Positions 1 through 6,845 are shown, counted from the first letter of the stretch. The stretch is DNA of 12,290 nt from CAZYMF01 sp964648215 (GCA_964648215.1 CAZYMF010000152.1:1-12290), one strand, 5' to 3'. Translations and numbers: made by a program. The notes: generated by a model from the sequence alone, not told the origin.

Positions 1-1
1 G

Positions 2-676
2 TTCGCCGTCGTCGTGGCGTACCCGTACATCCCCGGCTCCGAGAGCCCCGCGTTCCGGGGGATCAGCGTTCTCGTCGGCTTGATGATATCCCTGGGCTCC
101 GCCGGCCTGGTGAACCAGCTCATGAGCGGTCTCGCCTTGGCGTACTCGCGCGCCATGAGGCCGGGCGAGTACGTGCGCGTCGGCGATGTCGAGGGTGTGG
201 TCACGCAGCTCGGCCTGCTTTCGACGAAGATCCGCACGGTCGGCCTGGAGGAGGTCACCGTGCCCAACGCGGTGGTGGTGGCCGCCAAGACCACGAACTA
301 CTCGCGCTTGGCGGAGAGGGACGGCGGCGTCGTGACGACCTCCGTCACGATCGGTTACAACGCGCCGTGGCGCCAGGTCCACCACCTACTCACGAGCGCC
401 GCCGAGCGGACGGCGGGAGTGAAGGAGAGCCCGTCGCCGCGTGTGCTCCAGCGCGCGCTGTCCGACTTTTTCGTCGAGTACCAGTTGCTGGCGAACATCG
501 CCGACCCTCGGCAACGGCTGACGATCCTCTCCGAGCTGCATTCGCACATCCAGGACGCCTTCAACGAGGCGGGCGTGCAGATCATGTCACCGCACTTCCG
601 ATCACAGCCGGACCAGGCCGTGGTGGTGCCCAAAGCGAAGTGGGACCCTGGCTCTTCGCCGCGCTCCGACGAGTAG
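2..676 (+). CDS. MscS-family mechanosensitive ion channel, C-terminal part (5' end outside window)
   Basis: The frame is open from base 2 to a TAG at 674-676, giving 224 residues without a convincing start, so the gene begins before the window. The GTG at base 14 is in frame but lies inside the membrane region and is unlikely to be the start. The first ~45 residues are hydrophobic and Gly/Ala-rich (GLMISLGSAGLVNQLMSGLAL), matching the pore-lining third helix of MscS. The next segment, with RPGEYVRVGDVEGVV and then VTVPNAVVV, matches the beta domain that follows the pore helix in this family. The rest fits the cytoplasmic alpha/beta domain. Known role of the family: an inner-membrane channel that opens on membrane tension and releases solutes after osmotic downshock. 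The Pro/Ser/Asp-rich tail is not conserved. The family call is firm; the subfamily cannot be given without the N-terminus. Confidence 0.9.
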   Translation, partial: FAVVVAYPYIPGSESPAFRGISVLVGLMISLGSAGLVNQLMSGLALAYSRAMRPGEYVRVGDVEGVVTQLGLLSTKIRTVGLEEVTVPNAVVVAAKTTNYSRLAERDGGVVTTSVTIGYNAPWRQVHHLLTSAAERTAGVKESPSPRVLQRALSDFFVEYQLLANIADPRQRLTILSELHSHIQDAFNEAGVQIMSPHFRSQPDQAVVVPKAKWDPGSSPRSDE

Positions 677-837
677 ATCGGAGCTCGAGCCCTCAGAAGG
701 GCGACCCTAGTTTCCGAGCGGCCCTGTCAGCGTCCGTCTACGGAAGCAGCGGTCGCGCGCTCGAAGAGCATCGTGTCGGCCCCGCCCGGTCGTCGATACG
801 CACGAGCACCGCCGCAAGCTGGTTCGAACCCATCCCC

Positions 838-850
838 GCCCCTCCGGGGC
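838..850. terminator. short GC hairpin between the converging mscS-like and MNT genes
   Basis: GCCCC-TCC-GGGGC forms a 5-bp stem with a 3-nt loop, in the 235-bp gap where the channel gene and the minus-strand MNT gene converge. There is no T-tract on either side, so a terminator role is only suggested by the position. Confidence 0.2.
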
Positions 851-911
851 CGGAAACCCATGAGCGCGTCAAAGATCAGTCCTCTGCCGCCTCGTCGGAC
901 GAACACCGCCC

Positions 912-1241
912 TCAGACGATCCGCCGCGCCTCACGCAAGACGTGGCGCACGAACCGGTTGACGCGCCGTTGCGTGGCAAACTCTTCCGGCGTGTAGATGA
1001 GCAGGTCGATGCCCGTGGGTGCCTGCTGCCAGAGCTCCGGATAGTCGCGGAAACGCTCCACGAACGGCCGGTGCGACGGCGCCACCACAATCAGGTCGAT
1101 GTCGCTGCTCGCATCGGCGTCGCCGCGCCCCCACGATCCGAACAGGTACGCCTCACCGATCCCGTAGGCATGGAGCAGCGCCGGTAGGCGGTGCCGCAGC
1201 CAAGTCGCTACCGTGCGCGGCGCACCTGCAGCGTGGCCCAT
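912..1241 (-). CDS. MNT-type nucleotidyltransferase domain protein (partner of HEPN)
   Basis: A 109-residue minimal nucleotidyltransferase. It carries a complete GSX10DXD signature: G35-S36, ten residues, then D47-I48-D49 in the segment SSDIDLIVV. A third acidic candidate is D79 in GIDLLIY. These residues hold the metal and NTP in the DNA polymerase beta-like fold. The frame stays open upstream to base 1634, but that part is an antisense-like shadow of the HEPN gene. I chose the ATG at 1239-1241 because family homology begins just after it. The gene overlaps the HEPN gene end (1208) by 34 nt, so the two are probably translationally coupled. In studied MntA/HepT pairs the MNT protein is the antitoxin and AMPylates the HEPN toxin; whether that holds for this HEPN subfamily is inference. 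Confidence 0.85.
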   Translation of the reverse strand: MGHAAGAPRTVATWLRHRLPALLHAYGIGEAYLFGSWGRGDADASSDIDLIVVAPSHRPFVERFRDYPELWQQAPTGIDLLIYTPEEFATQRRVNRFVRHVLREARRIV

Positions 1242-1612
1242 CGCAGAATCTTGTTGGCGGCGCGCAAGGCCGCGCGGGCCTGCGTCGCCGAAAACGCATC
1301 TGACGGCACAACCCCAGGCAAGGCGTCCGGGTAGCGCGTCGACACGTAGTACTGGTCGAGCTCCCCGCCCAGAGTCACCAACTCTCGGGTCACCTGCGCG
1401 CGCGCGTTCAGCCGCTTCAGCAACGCCTGCACCGAATGGCCGATGACCGGCGTGCCGCTGAGCTTGTAGTGGACCGCCTTCACCGCTTTCTCCGCGACCT
1501 GCTGGGCAATGAAACATGCCTGCGCGTGGAAGCGGCCGGCCAGGGCAGCACGACCGAAGCGGTAGTCGTCCTGCGCCTGGCGCAGCCAGAGCTTGCCGTC
1601 GGTCGCCTTCAT
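1208..1612 (-). CDS. HEPN domain protein (PF05168-like)
   Basis: A 134-residue all-helical protein. Recognisable segments are WLRQAQDDYRFGRAAL (residues 9-24), CFIAQQVAEKAVKAV (33-47), GHS (58-60) and YYVSTRYPDALPG (88-100), the last being a hallmark of PF05168 HEPN proteins. These are commonly encoded beside an MNT nucleotidyltransferase, as here. The RX4-6H motif that makes many HEPN proteins RNases is not evident, so an active toxin is not assured. The ATG at 1610-1612 is the only sensible start because no start codon lies in frame just upstream. AAGG sits directly against the ATG, too close for a normal Shine-Dalgarno site, so initiation may be weak. Likely role: toxin-like partner of the MNT protein, or a nucleotide-binding regulatory pair. 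Confidence 0.85.
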   Translation of the reverse strand: MKATDGKLWLRQAQDDYRFGRAALAGRFHAQACFIAQQVAEKAVKAVHYKLSGTPVIGHSVQALLKRLNARAQVTRELVTLGGELDQYYVSTRYPDALPGVVPSDAFSATQARAALRAANKILRWATLQVRRAR

Positions 1613-1716
1613 CCTTGCGGAAAGATAGCTTCAAAGCCCTGGGAATTGCCAGCTCGATACGTGCGGTGGAAGATCATCGCGGCCCGGCAGCCGACGGAAG
1701 CGATCGCTTTGTCCGA

Positions 1717-1752
1717 CGTTTCCAACTTCCGGTTTCCTGTTCCCGCTTTTCC
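1717..1752. repeat. degenerate heptanucleotide tandem repeat, NNTTTCC x5
   Basis: Five consecutive units read on the plus strand: CGTTTCC, AACTTCC, GGTTTCC, TGTTCCC, GCTTTTCC (the last has one extra base). The array ends one base before the stop codon (1754-1756) of the minus-strand oxidoreductase, so it lies at the start of that gene's 3' region. It explains most of the otherwise empty gap 1635-1753. Confidence 0.6.
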
Positions 1753-1753
1753 G

Positions 1754-2782
1754 CTAGATCCCTCCCGGCACCAGCACCACCTTGCCCAGGTTCTTGCGGT
1801 CCTGAATGTAGTGATGCGCCGCGGCGGCTTCGGCGAACGGGAACCTCGCGGCGACGGTCGGGTGGATCTTGCCCTCGCCGTACCAGGCGAGGATCTGCCT
1901 CAGCCAGCCGAGCAGCATCTCGTTCTCGTCCCACAGGTGCCCGAGGTTGACGCCGATCAGGGCCTTGTTGTCGTTGATCAGCTTGGGCGGCGGAAAGCTG
2001 AAGAACGGCGTGCGCAGCAGCGCCTTGGCCACCGAGAGGAGCGAGCGCGTCTTGCCCGGCGCGGCGCTCGACAGGCCGAACATCACCAGGCGTCCGGTCG
2101 GCGCCAGGCAGCGGTAGCCCTTCTTCCAGTGCTCGCCGCCCATGGCGTCGAGGACGATGTGGACGCCCTTGCCGCCGGTTAGACGCCCGACCTCGGCCTC
2201 ATAGTCCTGGTGGCGGTAGTCGATCGCGTGCTTCACACCGCGCTCCTTCAGCATCGCGTGCTTGCCGGCCGACGCGGTGCCGAGAATCTCGGCGCCGTAG
2301 ATGTTGCACAGGTCGATGGCCGCCAGGCCGACGCCGCCGCCGGCGCTGTGCACCAGAACGCGCTCGCCGGCCTTGAGCGAGCCCATCTGGATCAGCATCT
2401 GGTAGGCGGTGAGATAGGTCACCGGGATCGCCGCCCCCTCCTCGTAGCTCATGCCGGCGGGCAGCGGCACCGCCTGGACAGCGGGCACGCAGACCACGTC
2501 GCTGTAGCCGCCGAAGCGGGTGAGGGCGAGGACCTTCTCGCCGACGGCTCGCTCCACGCCGCTGCCCACGGCGTCGATGTCGCCGGCAACCTCGTAACCG
2601 ACCACCGCCGGCAGCTTGGGTGCGTCCTGGTAGAGGCCCAGGCGCGCCATGACGTCGGCGAAGTTGATGCCGCTGGCGTGCACGCGAATCCGCACCTGCC
2701 CCGGCCCCGGCGTCGGGTCCGGCGCCTCGCGAAGCTCGAGCACCTCCGGTGCTCCGACACGGCTGATCCAGATCTGGCGCAT
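1754..2782 (-). CDS. VAT-1-like NADPH:quinone oxidoreductase (zinc-independent MDR family)
   Basis: A 342-residue medium-chain reductase. The N-terminal GroES-like domain contains SGINFADVMAR (residues 37-47) and VGYEVAGDIDAVG (61-73). The Rossmann domain starts near residue 130 with the dinucleotide loop HSAGGGVG (145-152). The zinc ligands of alcohol dehydrogenases are absent. The NFAD motif, and LINDNKALIGVNLGHLW before the C-terminus, point to the synaptic-vesicle VAT-1-like branch. Expected role: cytosolic NADPH-dependent reduction of quinones or enones; the substrate is unknown. The ATG at 2780-2782 has a good Shine-Dalgarno GGGAGG (bases 2791-2796 on the minus strand), eight bases upstream. 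It lies 183 bp downstream of higA on the same strand. I saw no convincing promoter in that gap, so readthrough or separate transcription are both possible. Confidence 0.93.
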   Translation of the reverse strand: MRQIWISRVGAPEVLELREAPDPTPGPGQVRIRVHASGINFADVMARLGLYQDAPKLPAVVGYEVAGDIDAVGSGVERAVGEKVLALTRFGGYSDVVCVPAVQAVPLPAGMSYEEGAAIPVTYLTAYQMLIQMGSLKAGERVLVHSAGGGVGLAAIDLCNIYGAEILGTASAGKHAMLKERGVKHAIDYRHQDYEAEVGRLTGGKGVHIVLDAMGGEHWKKGYRCLAPTGRLVMFGLSSAAPGKTRSLLSVAKALLRTPFFSFPPPKLINDNKALIGVNLGHLWDENEMLLGWLRQILAWYGEGKIHPTVAARFPFAEAAAAHHYIQDRKNLGKVVLVPGGI

Positions 2783-2965
2783 GCGAGTGACCTCCCGGTT
2801 AGGTCTTACGCAGCCGGCACCGCTACCGCAATGAGATCGAGGCGATTTGGGTTGGGGGCTGAGAGATGGAGCTCGGTGAGGGAAGACCTTTCGTCCGATC
2901 TGCCAGGGGGCACGCTCCAGCCAAACCCGCCCCGCTGGCCAGCACCACCGTTGACGGGGTACCTA

Positions 2966-3268
2966 TCAGGCCACACGAGCGTGGACTTGCTTGTCGATCT
3001 GTGCACCGACGATGCGTTTGGTAATCCTCAGATCGAAGTCGGCCTGGAGTCCGAGCCAGAGCTCGGCGGAGACGCCAAAGTATTTGCCCAGTCGCAGCGC
3101 CGTGTCTGCGGTAATGGCACGTTTCCCGTTCACAATAGAACTGATCCGGCCGGGTGCAACCGCAATGTCCCGGGCGAGTCTGTTGATGCTGATCCCCATT
3201 GGCTTCATGAACTCCTCGAGGAGGATCTCGCCAGGATGAATCGGGTCAAGCAGTTTTTTGTGTGCCAT
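2966..3268 (-). CDS. higA: HigA-type antitoxin, XRE-family DNA-binding protein
   Basis: A 100-residue protein opening with DPIHPGEILLEEF (residues 8-20), the classic HigA/VapI start. A helix-turn-helix follows at about 26-50 (SINRLARDIAVAPGRISSIV), then ALRLGKYFGVSAELWLGLQ, also standard for the family. It should neutralise the HigB toxin encoded just upstream and repress the operon by binding its operator. The ATG lies nine bases after the higB stop, and GGAGG is partly overlapped by that stop. This toxin-first order is typical of higBA. The pair looks less GC-rich by eye than the flanking catabolic genes, consistent with acquisition by transfer (inference). The C-terminal ~15 residues (RIVGAQIDKQVHARV) are not conserved. 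Confidence 0.93.
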   Translation of the reverse strand: MAHKKLLDPIHPGEILLEEFMKPMGISINRLARDIAVAPGRISSIVNGKRAITADTALRLGKYFGVSAELWLGLQADFDLRITKRIVGAQIDKQVHARVA

Positions 3269-3271
3269 GGG

Positions 3272-3278
3272 CCCTCCC
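3272..3278 (-). promoter_or_regulatory. higA ribosome binding site overlapping the higB stop codon
   Basis: On the minus strand the order is TAG (higB stop, 3280-3278), GGAGGG, CCC, ATG (higA). The Shine-Dalgarno core begins on the last base of the toxin stop codon. This implies tight coupling of antitoxin translation to toxin translation and confirms the higA start. Confidence 0.65.
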
Positions 3279-3556
3279 TAATGATAGTCAACGATCTCGA
3301 CAGCGTAGGCGTCACCACTCTTCCAAACGAAGCAGATGCGCCACTGATCATTAATGCGGATGCTGTGTTGACCTTTGCGGTCGCCTTTCAGTACCTCCAG
3401 CCGGTTGCCTGGGGGAACCAACAGGTCCTGCAGCGATCGCGCGCGATGGAGGTACAGCAGCTTCCTGCGCGCGATTCGCTCAAAGGCCTGAAAACGGGGA
3501 ACCTCCAGGTCGGCAAACAACGCTTCCGCCTCCTTGGACCGGAAGGAGCGAATCAT
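3278..3556 (-). CDS. higB: HigB/RelE-type toxin (mRNA interferase)
   Basis: A 92-residue RelE/ParE-fold protein. Signature segments are LVPPGNRLEVLKGDRKGQHS (residues 46-65) and SIRINDQWRICFVW (66-79), followed by the usual ending EIVDYH. HigB toxins cut mRNA on translating ribosomes and arrest growth; the basic and aromatic residues of RINDQWR are the conserved core. The frame is open ten codons further to an ATG at 3584-3586. I chose the ATG at 3554-3556 because family members begin with the equivalent of MIRSFRSKEAE. The Shine-Dalgarno site before either start is poor, which would keep toxin output below that of HigA. No convincing -35/-10 pair was found between it and the divergent kinase gene (3684). 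Confidence 0.92.
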   Translation of the reverse strand: MIRSFRSKEAEALFADLEVPRFQAFERIARRKLLYLHRARSLQDLLVPPGNRLEVLKGDRKGQHSIRINDQWRICFVWKSGDAYAVEIVDYH

Positions 3557-3683
3557 CGTGCGGCAGCCTATTACGCGCCACGGCATAGTTCAAGCGAGAG
3601 AACGGCGGAAGCAAGAAGCCCCGGCAAGCCACTGGCACTGCGCGCCCGAGTATGATCAATAGCGCGGCAGGGGGAATCGCTTC

Positions 3684-4712
3684 ATGTCGTCGCTGGAATC
3701 TCGACTCGCCGCCTACATCGCCAGCAAGCTGCCACACGCCGGGAACCTCCAGGTCCAGGGCCTCGATCGCATTTTCGGCGGCGCCTCGCGCGAGACTTAT
3801 CGTTTCGTCCTCTCCTATCGGGAGGGGGAGAACGATGTCTCGCGCCGGCTCATCCTGCGCCGCGACCCGCCGGGCAGCCTCATCGAGACCGAGCGCGCCG
3901 TCGAGTTCGGCGCCTATCGCGCCTTCCACGGCACCGCGGTGCCGGTGCCCGAGGCCCTGTGGCTGGAAGAGGAAGCCGACTGGCTCGACTACCCGTTCTT
4001 CGTCATGGAAGAGCTGCACGGGCTCGAGTCCAGCCCACAGCTGCTCCTCGGCCCGCCCTACTCCGACTACGCCGAGCAGACTGCCGAGCAGAAGTGGACC
4101 ATCCTCGGCGAGATCTCCAAGGCCGACCCGGTCGCCCTCGGCCTCGACCGCGTGATGCAGCCGGTGGCACCCGACCAGTGCTGGCAGCGCGAGCTGGCGC
4201 ACTGGGAGAAGAGCATCGACGAGGACGAGCTCTGCCCGCAGCCGATCATCCGCGCGACGATCCGCTGGCTGCGCCGCAACCCGCCGCCGCCGGCGCAGAA
4301 GATCAGCGCGGTCCACGCCGACTATCGCACGGGCAACTTCCTCTACGACACCGAGGGGAACATCCGCGCCATCCTCGACTGGGAGATGGCGCATCTGGGG
4401 GATCCGCTCGAAGATCTGGCCTGGGGCCTGAACCCCGTCTGGCGCTGGGCCCACGACGAGCGCGCCGGCGGTCTGGCCCGCGACGAAGACGCCATCCGCA
4501 TCTGGGAGAAGGCCAGCGGCCTGCGCGCCGACCCCAAGGCGCTGCACTGGTGGAAGGTGTTCTCGAGCGTGAAGGGCCAGGCCATCTGGGTCTCCAGCGC
4601 CAAGGAGTTCACCGACGGCAAGAATCAGGATCTCATTCTGGCGCTCTCCAGTTGGCTGATGCAGAACAGCCAGGACCGCGCCGCGCTCGCCGAGCTGGGA
4701 CATCTGTCATGA
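3684..4712 (+). CDS. ACAD10-type phosphotransferase (APH/ChoK kinase fold)
   Basis: A 342-residue protein-kinase-like small-molecule kinase. The N-lobe has GLDRIFGGASRETYRFVL (residues 26-43) and LILRRDPPGSL (56-66), where Arg replaces the usual ATP-binding Lys, as in the ACAD10 branch. The C-lobe has the catalytic loop VHADYRTGN (210-218; D213, N218) and the metal-binding LDWEMAHLGDPLEDLAW (231-247; D232). The human homologous domain of ACAD10/11 phosphorylates 4-hydroxyacyl-CoAs so that a dehydrogenase domain can eliminate the phosphate. Bacterial copies usually sit in lipid or sterol catabolic loci; the substrate here is inferred only. The ATG at 3684 has GGGGGA eight bases upstream. Its stop overlaps the next gene's start (ATGA at 4709-4712). 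No acyl-CoA dehydrogenase lies in the window, which is unusual for a complete pathway. Confidence 0.93.
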   Translation: MSSLESRLAAYIASKLPHAGNLQVQGLDRIFGGASRETYRFVLSYREGENDVSRRLILRRDPPGSLIETERAVEFGAYRAFHGTAVPVPEALWLEEEADWLDYPFFVMEELHGLESSPQLLLGPPYSDYAEQTAEQKWTILGEISKADPVALGLDRVMQPVAPDQCWQRELAHWEKSIDEDELCPQPIIRATIRWLRRNPPPPAQKISAVHADYRTGNFLYDTEGNIRAILDWEMAHLGDPLEDLAWGLNPVWRWAHDERAGGLARDEDAIRIWEKASGLRADPKALHWWKVFSSVKGQAIWVSSAKEFTDGKNQDLILALSSWLMQNSQDRAALAELGHLS

Positions 4713-5155
4713 AACCCGATATCGATCGCTTCCTCGACGTCGCCGCCGCCTATCTGATGATGGAGCTGGCGCCCACCCTGGGGTCCGGCTACGCGCAGTC
4801 GAACGTCGGTATCCTCGGCATGATGCTGGCCGCCGTCCGTGAGGAGTTCGACCGCGCCGCCAGCCGCCGCGTCGAGGAGAACCGCGCCCTGCGCCGCCTC
4901 TTCGGCGAGGCCGCCCCTGTCGTCCAAGACCCCGCCCTGCAACAGCGCCTGCACGAGGCCGCACAGGGCGACGAAGCCGACTTCGCCGTCTCGGCCCTCG
5001 AACGCAGCAACGCCGCGCTGCGCCAGACGCTGATCGATCTGCAGACCCACGTCGAGGGCATCAATACCCCCGAGGCGCGCCGCGTCGAGGAAACCATCTG
5101 GCGCGAGCTGGCCGCCTCGACCGAGCGCCGCCGCCTGATGATGGGGCCCTTCTAG
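4709..5155 (+). CDS. small helical protein coupled to the phosphotransferase (DUF6285-like)
   Basis: A 148-residue, Ala/Arg/Glu-rich and largely helical protein. It begins MKPDIDRFLDVAAAYLMMEL and contains VGILGMMLAAVREEFDRA (residues 33-50), RALRRLFGEA (59-68) and a C-terminal helix with TPEARRVEETIWRELA (120-135). It has no signal peptide or clear membrane span. The frame is open much further upstream inside the kinase gene. I chose the ATG at 4709 because it forms the ATGA overlap with the kinase stop and because a plausible domain starts there. The order phosphotransferase then small helical protein recurs beside ACAD10-type kinases, where the small partner is annotated DUF6285; my match to that family is from memory of its pattern and is tentative. 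A regulatory or stabilising partner of the kinase is a reasonable guess. No catalytic motif is visible. Confidence 0.82.
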   Translation: MKPDIDRFLDVAAAYLMMELAPTLGSGYAQSNVGILGMMLAAVREEFDRAASRRVEENRALRRLFGEAAPVVQDPALQQRLHEAAQGDEADFAVSALERSNAALRQTLIDLQTHVEGINTPEARRVEETIWRELAASTERRRLMMGPF

Positions 5156-5197
5156 TGAGGGAATGAGAATGAGCTCCGATCCCAAGAAAGAAACTTC

Positions 5198-5331
5198 ACC
5201 ACAGAGGCACGGAGGGCACAGAGAACAAGACTTTCTCAGAGCTTCGCGGTGAAGAAAACCATGCCAATGGGGTTGCCGACGGATGACACCCCCGGTGATT
5301 CTCCGTGGCCGACCTCGGTGTCCTCTGTGGT
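5198..5331. repeat. palindromic intergenic repeat element, copy A
   Basis: The left arm ACCACAGAGG (5198-5207) is exactly reverse-complementary to CCTCTGTGGT (5322-5331). Imperfect pairing continues inward: GCACGGAGGGCACAGAGAA on the left, against TTCTCCGTGGCCGACCTCGG on the right. The centre is unpaired sequence of about 75 bp. The same motif family occurs at 9611-9721. The element fills most of the gap between the DUF6285-like gene and the lipocalin-like gene, ending 31 bases before the latter's start. It has no open frame of its own. Confidence 0.75.
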
Positions 5332-5362
5332 CCAGTATCTTCTGTTCGGGATGTAGATCGCC

Positions 5363-6361
5363 ATGCCCAAGCTGACCGCCGCCGACGAGTTCTTCTATCA
5401 CCAGATTCCCGAGCCGCTGCCGAACGTCGCCACGCATCACCAACACTGGCGCGAGAGCTACTTCTTCGTCTGCCACCCGCGCACGGCGCCGGGTGACGTC
5501 ATCATCCTCACCATGGCGCACTTTCCCGCGCGCGAGCAGATGGACGCGCTGCAGCTCGGCCGTATCGGCGGCCAGCAGATCTTCGCCCAGCACGTCCGCC
5601 CCTACGACGGTGATCCCCACACCACGAAGATCGGTCCCGTGGCCATCGACATCGTCGAGCCGTACAAGACGATCAAGCTCGCCGTCGATGCCGACACGGC
5701 GCCGGTCGGCCTCGATCTCACCTTCACCGCCCGCACCCGCGCCCACGGCCTGCGCCGCGGCACGATGAAGGCAGGCCACGAGATCATCTGGGACCAGTGC
5801 CACATGATCCAGTCGGGCAACTACTCCGGCACCTACGTCTACGACGGCAAGAGCTACCCCGTCGACAACTGGTGGGGCCAGCGCGATCACTCGTGGGGCA
5901 TTCGCGACCATCAGCGCTGCCCGCTGTGGATGTGGCTGGCGATCCAGCTCCCCGACGGCATGCTCGCCGTCTGGAACTGGGAGTACGCCAACGGGGCGCG
6001 CGTCTACACCGACGGCTGCTTCGCCCCTGCCGGCGACGGCGATCCCGTGCCGGTCGTCGACTTCCGCCACGAGTTGCAGTGGACCGGCCAGGACGGCAAG
6101 CCCGTCAGCTACGGCCGCGACGGCACCGAGGTGCACGGCCTCGCCGGCCACGTCGACTTCGTCCTCGAAGGCGGCAAGCGCATCGGCATCGACGCCGAGG
6201 GCACCTGGGCCACGCCTTACGGCCCCTACGGCGGCGGCCTCAACCAGATGGTCGTGCGCACCGACGACGGCCGCAGCGGCACCGCCATCTACGAGGTGAC
6301 CGGGGCGCACCACCACCGCTACTTCCCCGTCGCCCGCGCAGAGAATCTGCCGCCGGGTTGA
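5363..6361 (+). CDS. CrtC/AttH-like lipocalin-fold protein (DUF7064/DUF7065-like)
   Basis: A 332-residue beta-rich protein without a signal peptide. Its clearest landmark is WWGQRDHSWGIRDHQRCPLW (residues 170-189), resembling the RDHSWG(V/I)RD segment of the carotenoid 1,2-hydratase CrtC / AttH superfamily. There are many Trp, Tyr and Gly residues in alternating strands (SGTYVYDGKSYPVDNWW; AVWNWEYANGARVYTDG). Family members bind hydrophobic ligands, and CrtC hydrates isoprenoid double bonds. A related class annotated DUF7064/DUF7065 accompanies ACAD10-like kinases in lipid-degrading bacteria; my placement there is tentative. The substrate is unknown, with terpenoid or steroid-like ligands plausible. 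The ATG at 5363 has only a weak Shine-Dalgarno site. The gene follows the DUF6285-like gene by 207 bp, a gap filled by a palindromic repeat, so co-transcription is not certain. Confidence 0.8.
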   Translation: MPKLTAADEFFYHQIPEPLPNVATHHQHWRESYFFVCHPRTAPGDVIILTMAHFPAREQMDALQLGRIGGQQIFAQHVRPYDGDPHTTKIGPVAIDIVEPYKTIKLAVDADTAPVGLDLTFTARTRAHGLRRGTMKAGHEIIWDQCHMIQSGNYSGTYVYDGKSYPVDNWWGQRDHSWGIRDHQRCPLWMWLAIQLPDGMLAVWNWEYANGARVYTDGCFAPAGDGDPVPVVDFRHELQWTGQDGKPVSYGRDGTEVHGLAGHVDFVLEGGKRIGIDAEGTWATPYGPYGGGLNQMVVRTDDGRSGTAIYEVTGAHHHRYFPVARAENLPPG

Positions 6362-6845
6362 TGCTGACCGCGCCCCGGGCGCGACGTGCTTGCCCTCTCA
6401 CCTTGGCTGCCCGGAGAACCGTGTAGCAGCCTGCTCCTTCTGGTCGTAACCCCGCCGGGCCCGCATTCGGCGCCACGCAATCACTTGCACCGTTTGCGTC
6501 CAGTACGAACCGTCGCTTGCGGGGCTTCGCCCCTGCACCCCCCGAGGGGGAAACCGAAAGGCGCGGTTTCCCCCTCGGGCTCCCCCTTCGCGCCCGCTGC
6601 GCGTGCTACGGGCCGCGTCGGATCGAGCCGGCCTCGCACCAACGCTTGTTTCCAACGCCGCCGGCCGTTCCCGCCAATGGCGGGCTCGTGAACACCAACG
6701 GCGGCCTCTGGGCTCTGTAGGCCGAGCGCCGTGTCCTCCTCCGTGATCGGTCGCTGCTCGCCACGGAACAAGCGCATCGGCTGGAACTGCCTCCTGAAAG
6801 TTGTTGCGGGAGACAGCAAGTGTTCCACGCCTGCACGACGAAGCA
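6362..6845. other. 484-bp convergent gene-free region
   Basis: The lipocalin-like gene (+) and the propeller gene (-) converge here. The open frames present have repeat-driven, Arg/Gly/Pro-rich translations and no recognisable domain. Structured elements are GGGGC-TTC-GCCCC (6521-6533), the perfect hairpin at 6541-6579, and CCCGCC-AAT-GGCGGG (6670-6684). I see no tRNA, promoter or transposase remnant. Confidence 0.6.
6541..6579. terminator. perfect 16-bp-arm hairpin in the convergent region
   Basis: CCCGAGGGGGAAACCG (6541-6556) and CGGTTTCCCCCTCGGG (6564-6579) are exact reverse complements separated by seven bases (AAAGGCG). The position, 180 bp after one gene and 267 bp after the opposing one, suits a bidirectional transcription barrier. 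It lacks the T-tract of an intrinsic terminator, so it may instead be a REP-like repeat. The smaller hairpin GGGGC-TTC-GCCCC (6521-6533) precedes it. Confidence 0.5.

Noticed and set aside
815..836. tRNA-like T-arm (GGTTCGAACC with partial flanking stem) downstream of the channel gene
   Set aside because: Only a T-loop-like stretch is visible. No matching acceptor 5' strand, D-arm or anticodon arm was found upstream, and the T-stem has a mismatch. It could be a remnant but is not supported as a gene or att site.
2783..2965. Possible promoter for the VAT-1-like gene in the gap after higA (TTGCGG and TAAGAC, 17-base spacing)
   Set aside because: Each box matches only three of six consensus positions, which is expected by chance in a gap of this size.
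3557..3620. Possible higBA promoter on the minus strand (TTGAAC and TAATAG)
   Set aside because: The two boxes are only 14 bases apart and the second is a poor -10 match, so it does not meet the usual spacing.
5198..5331. CRISPR array, considered for the repeated CAGAGGCAC-type motifs
   Set aside because: The motifs are inverted rather than direct, there is no regular spacer length, and no cas gene is present.
4625..6316. Long minus-strand open frame opposite the DUF6285-like and lipocalin-like genes (563 codons)
   Set aside because: It is antisense to clearly recognisable plus-strand genes, its translation is a low-complexity Val/Ala/Gly/Asp mix typical of GC-rich antisense frames, and it runs through the palindromic repeat.
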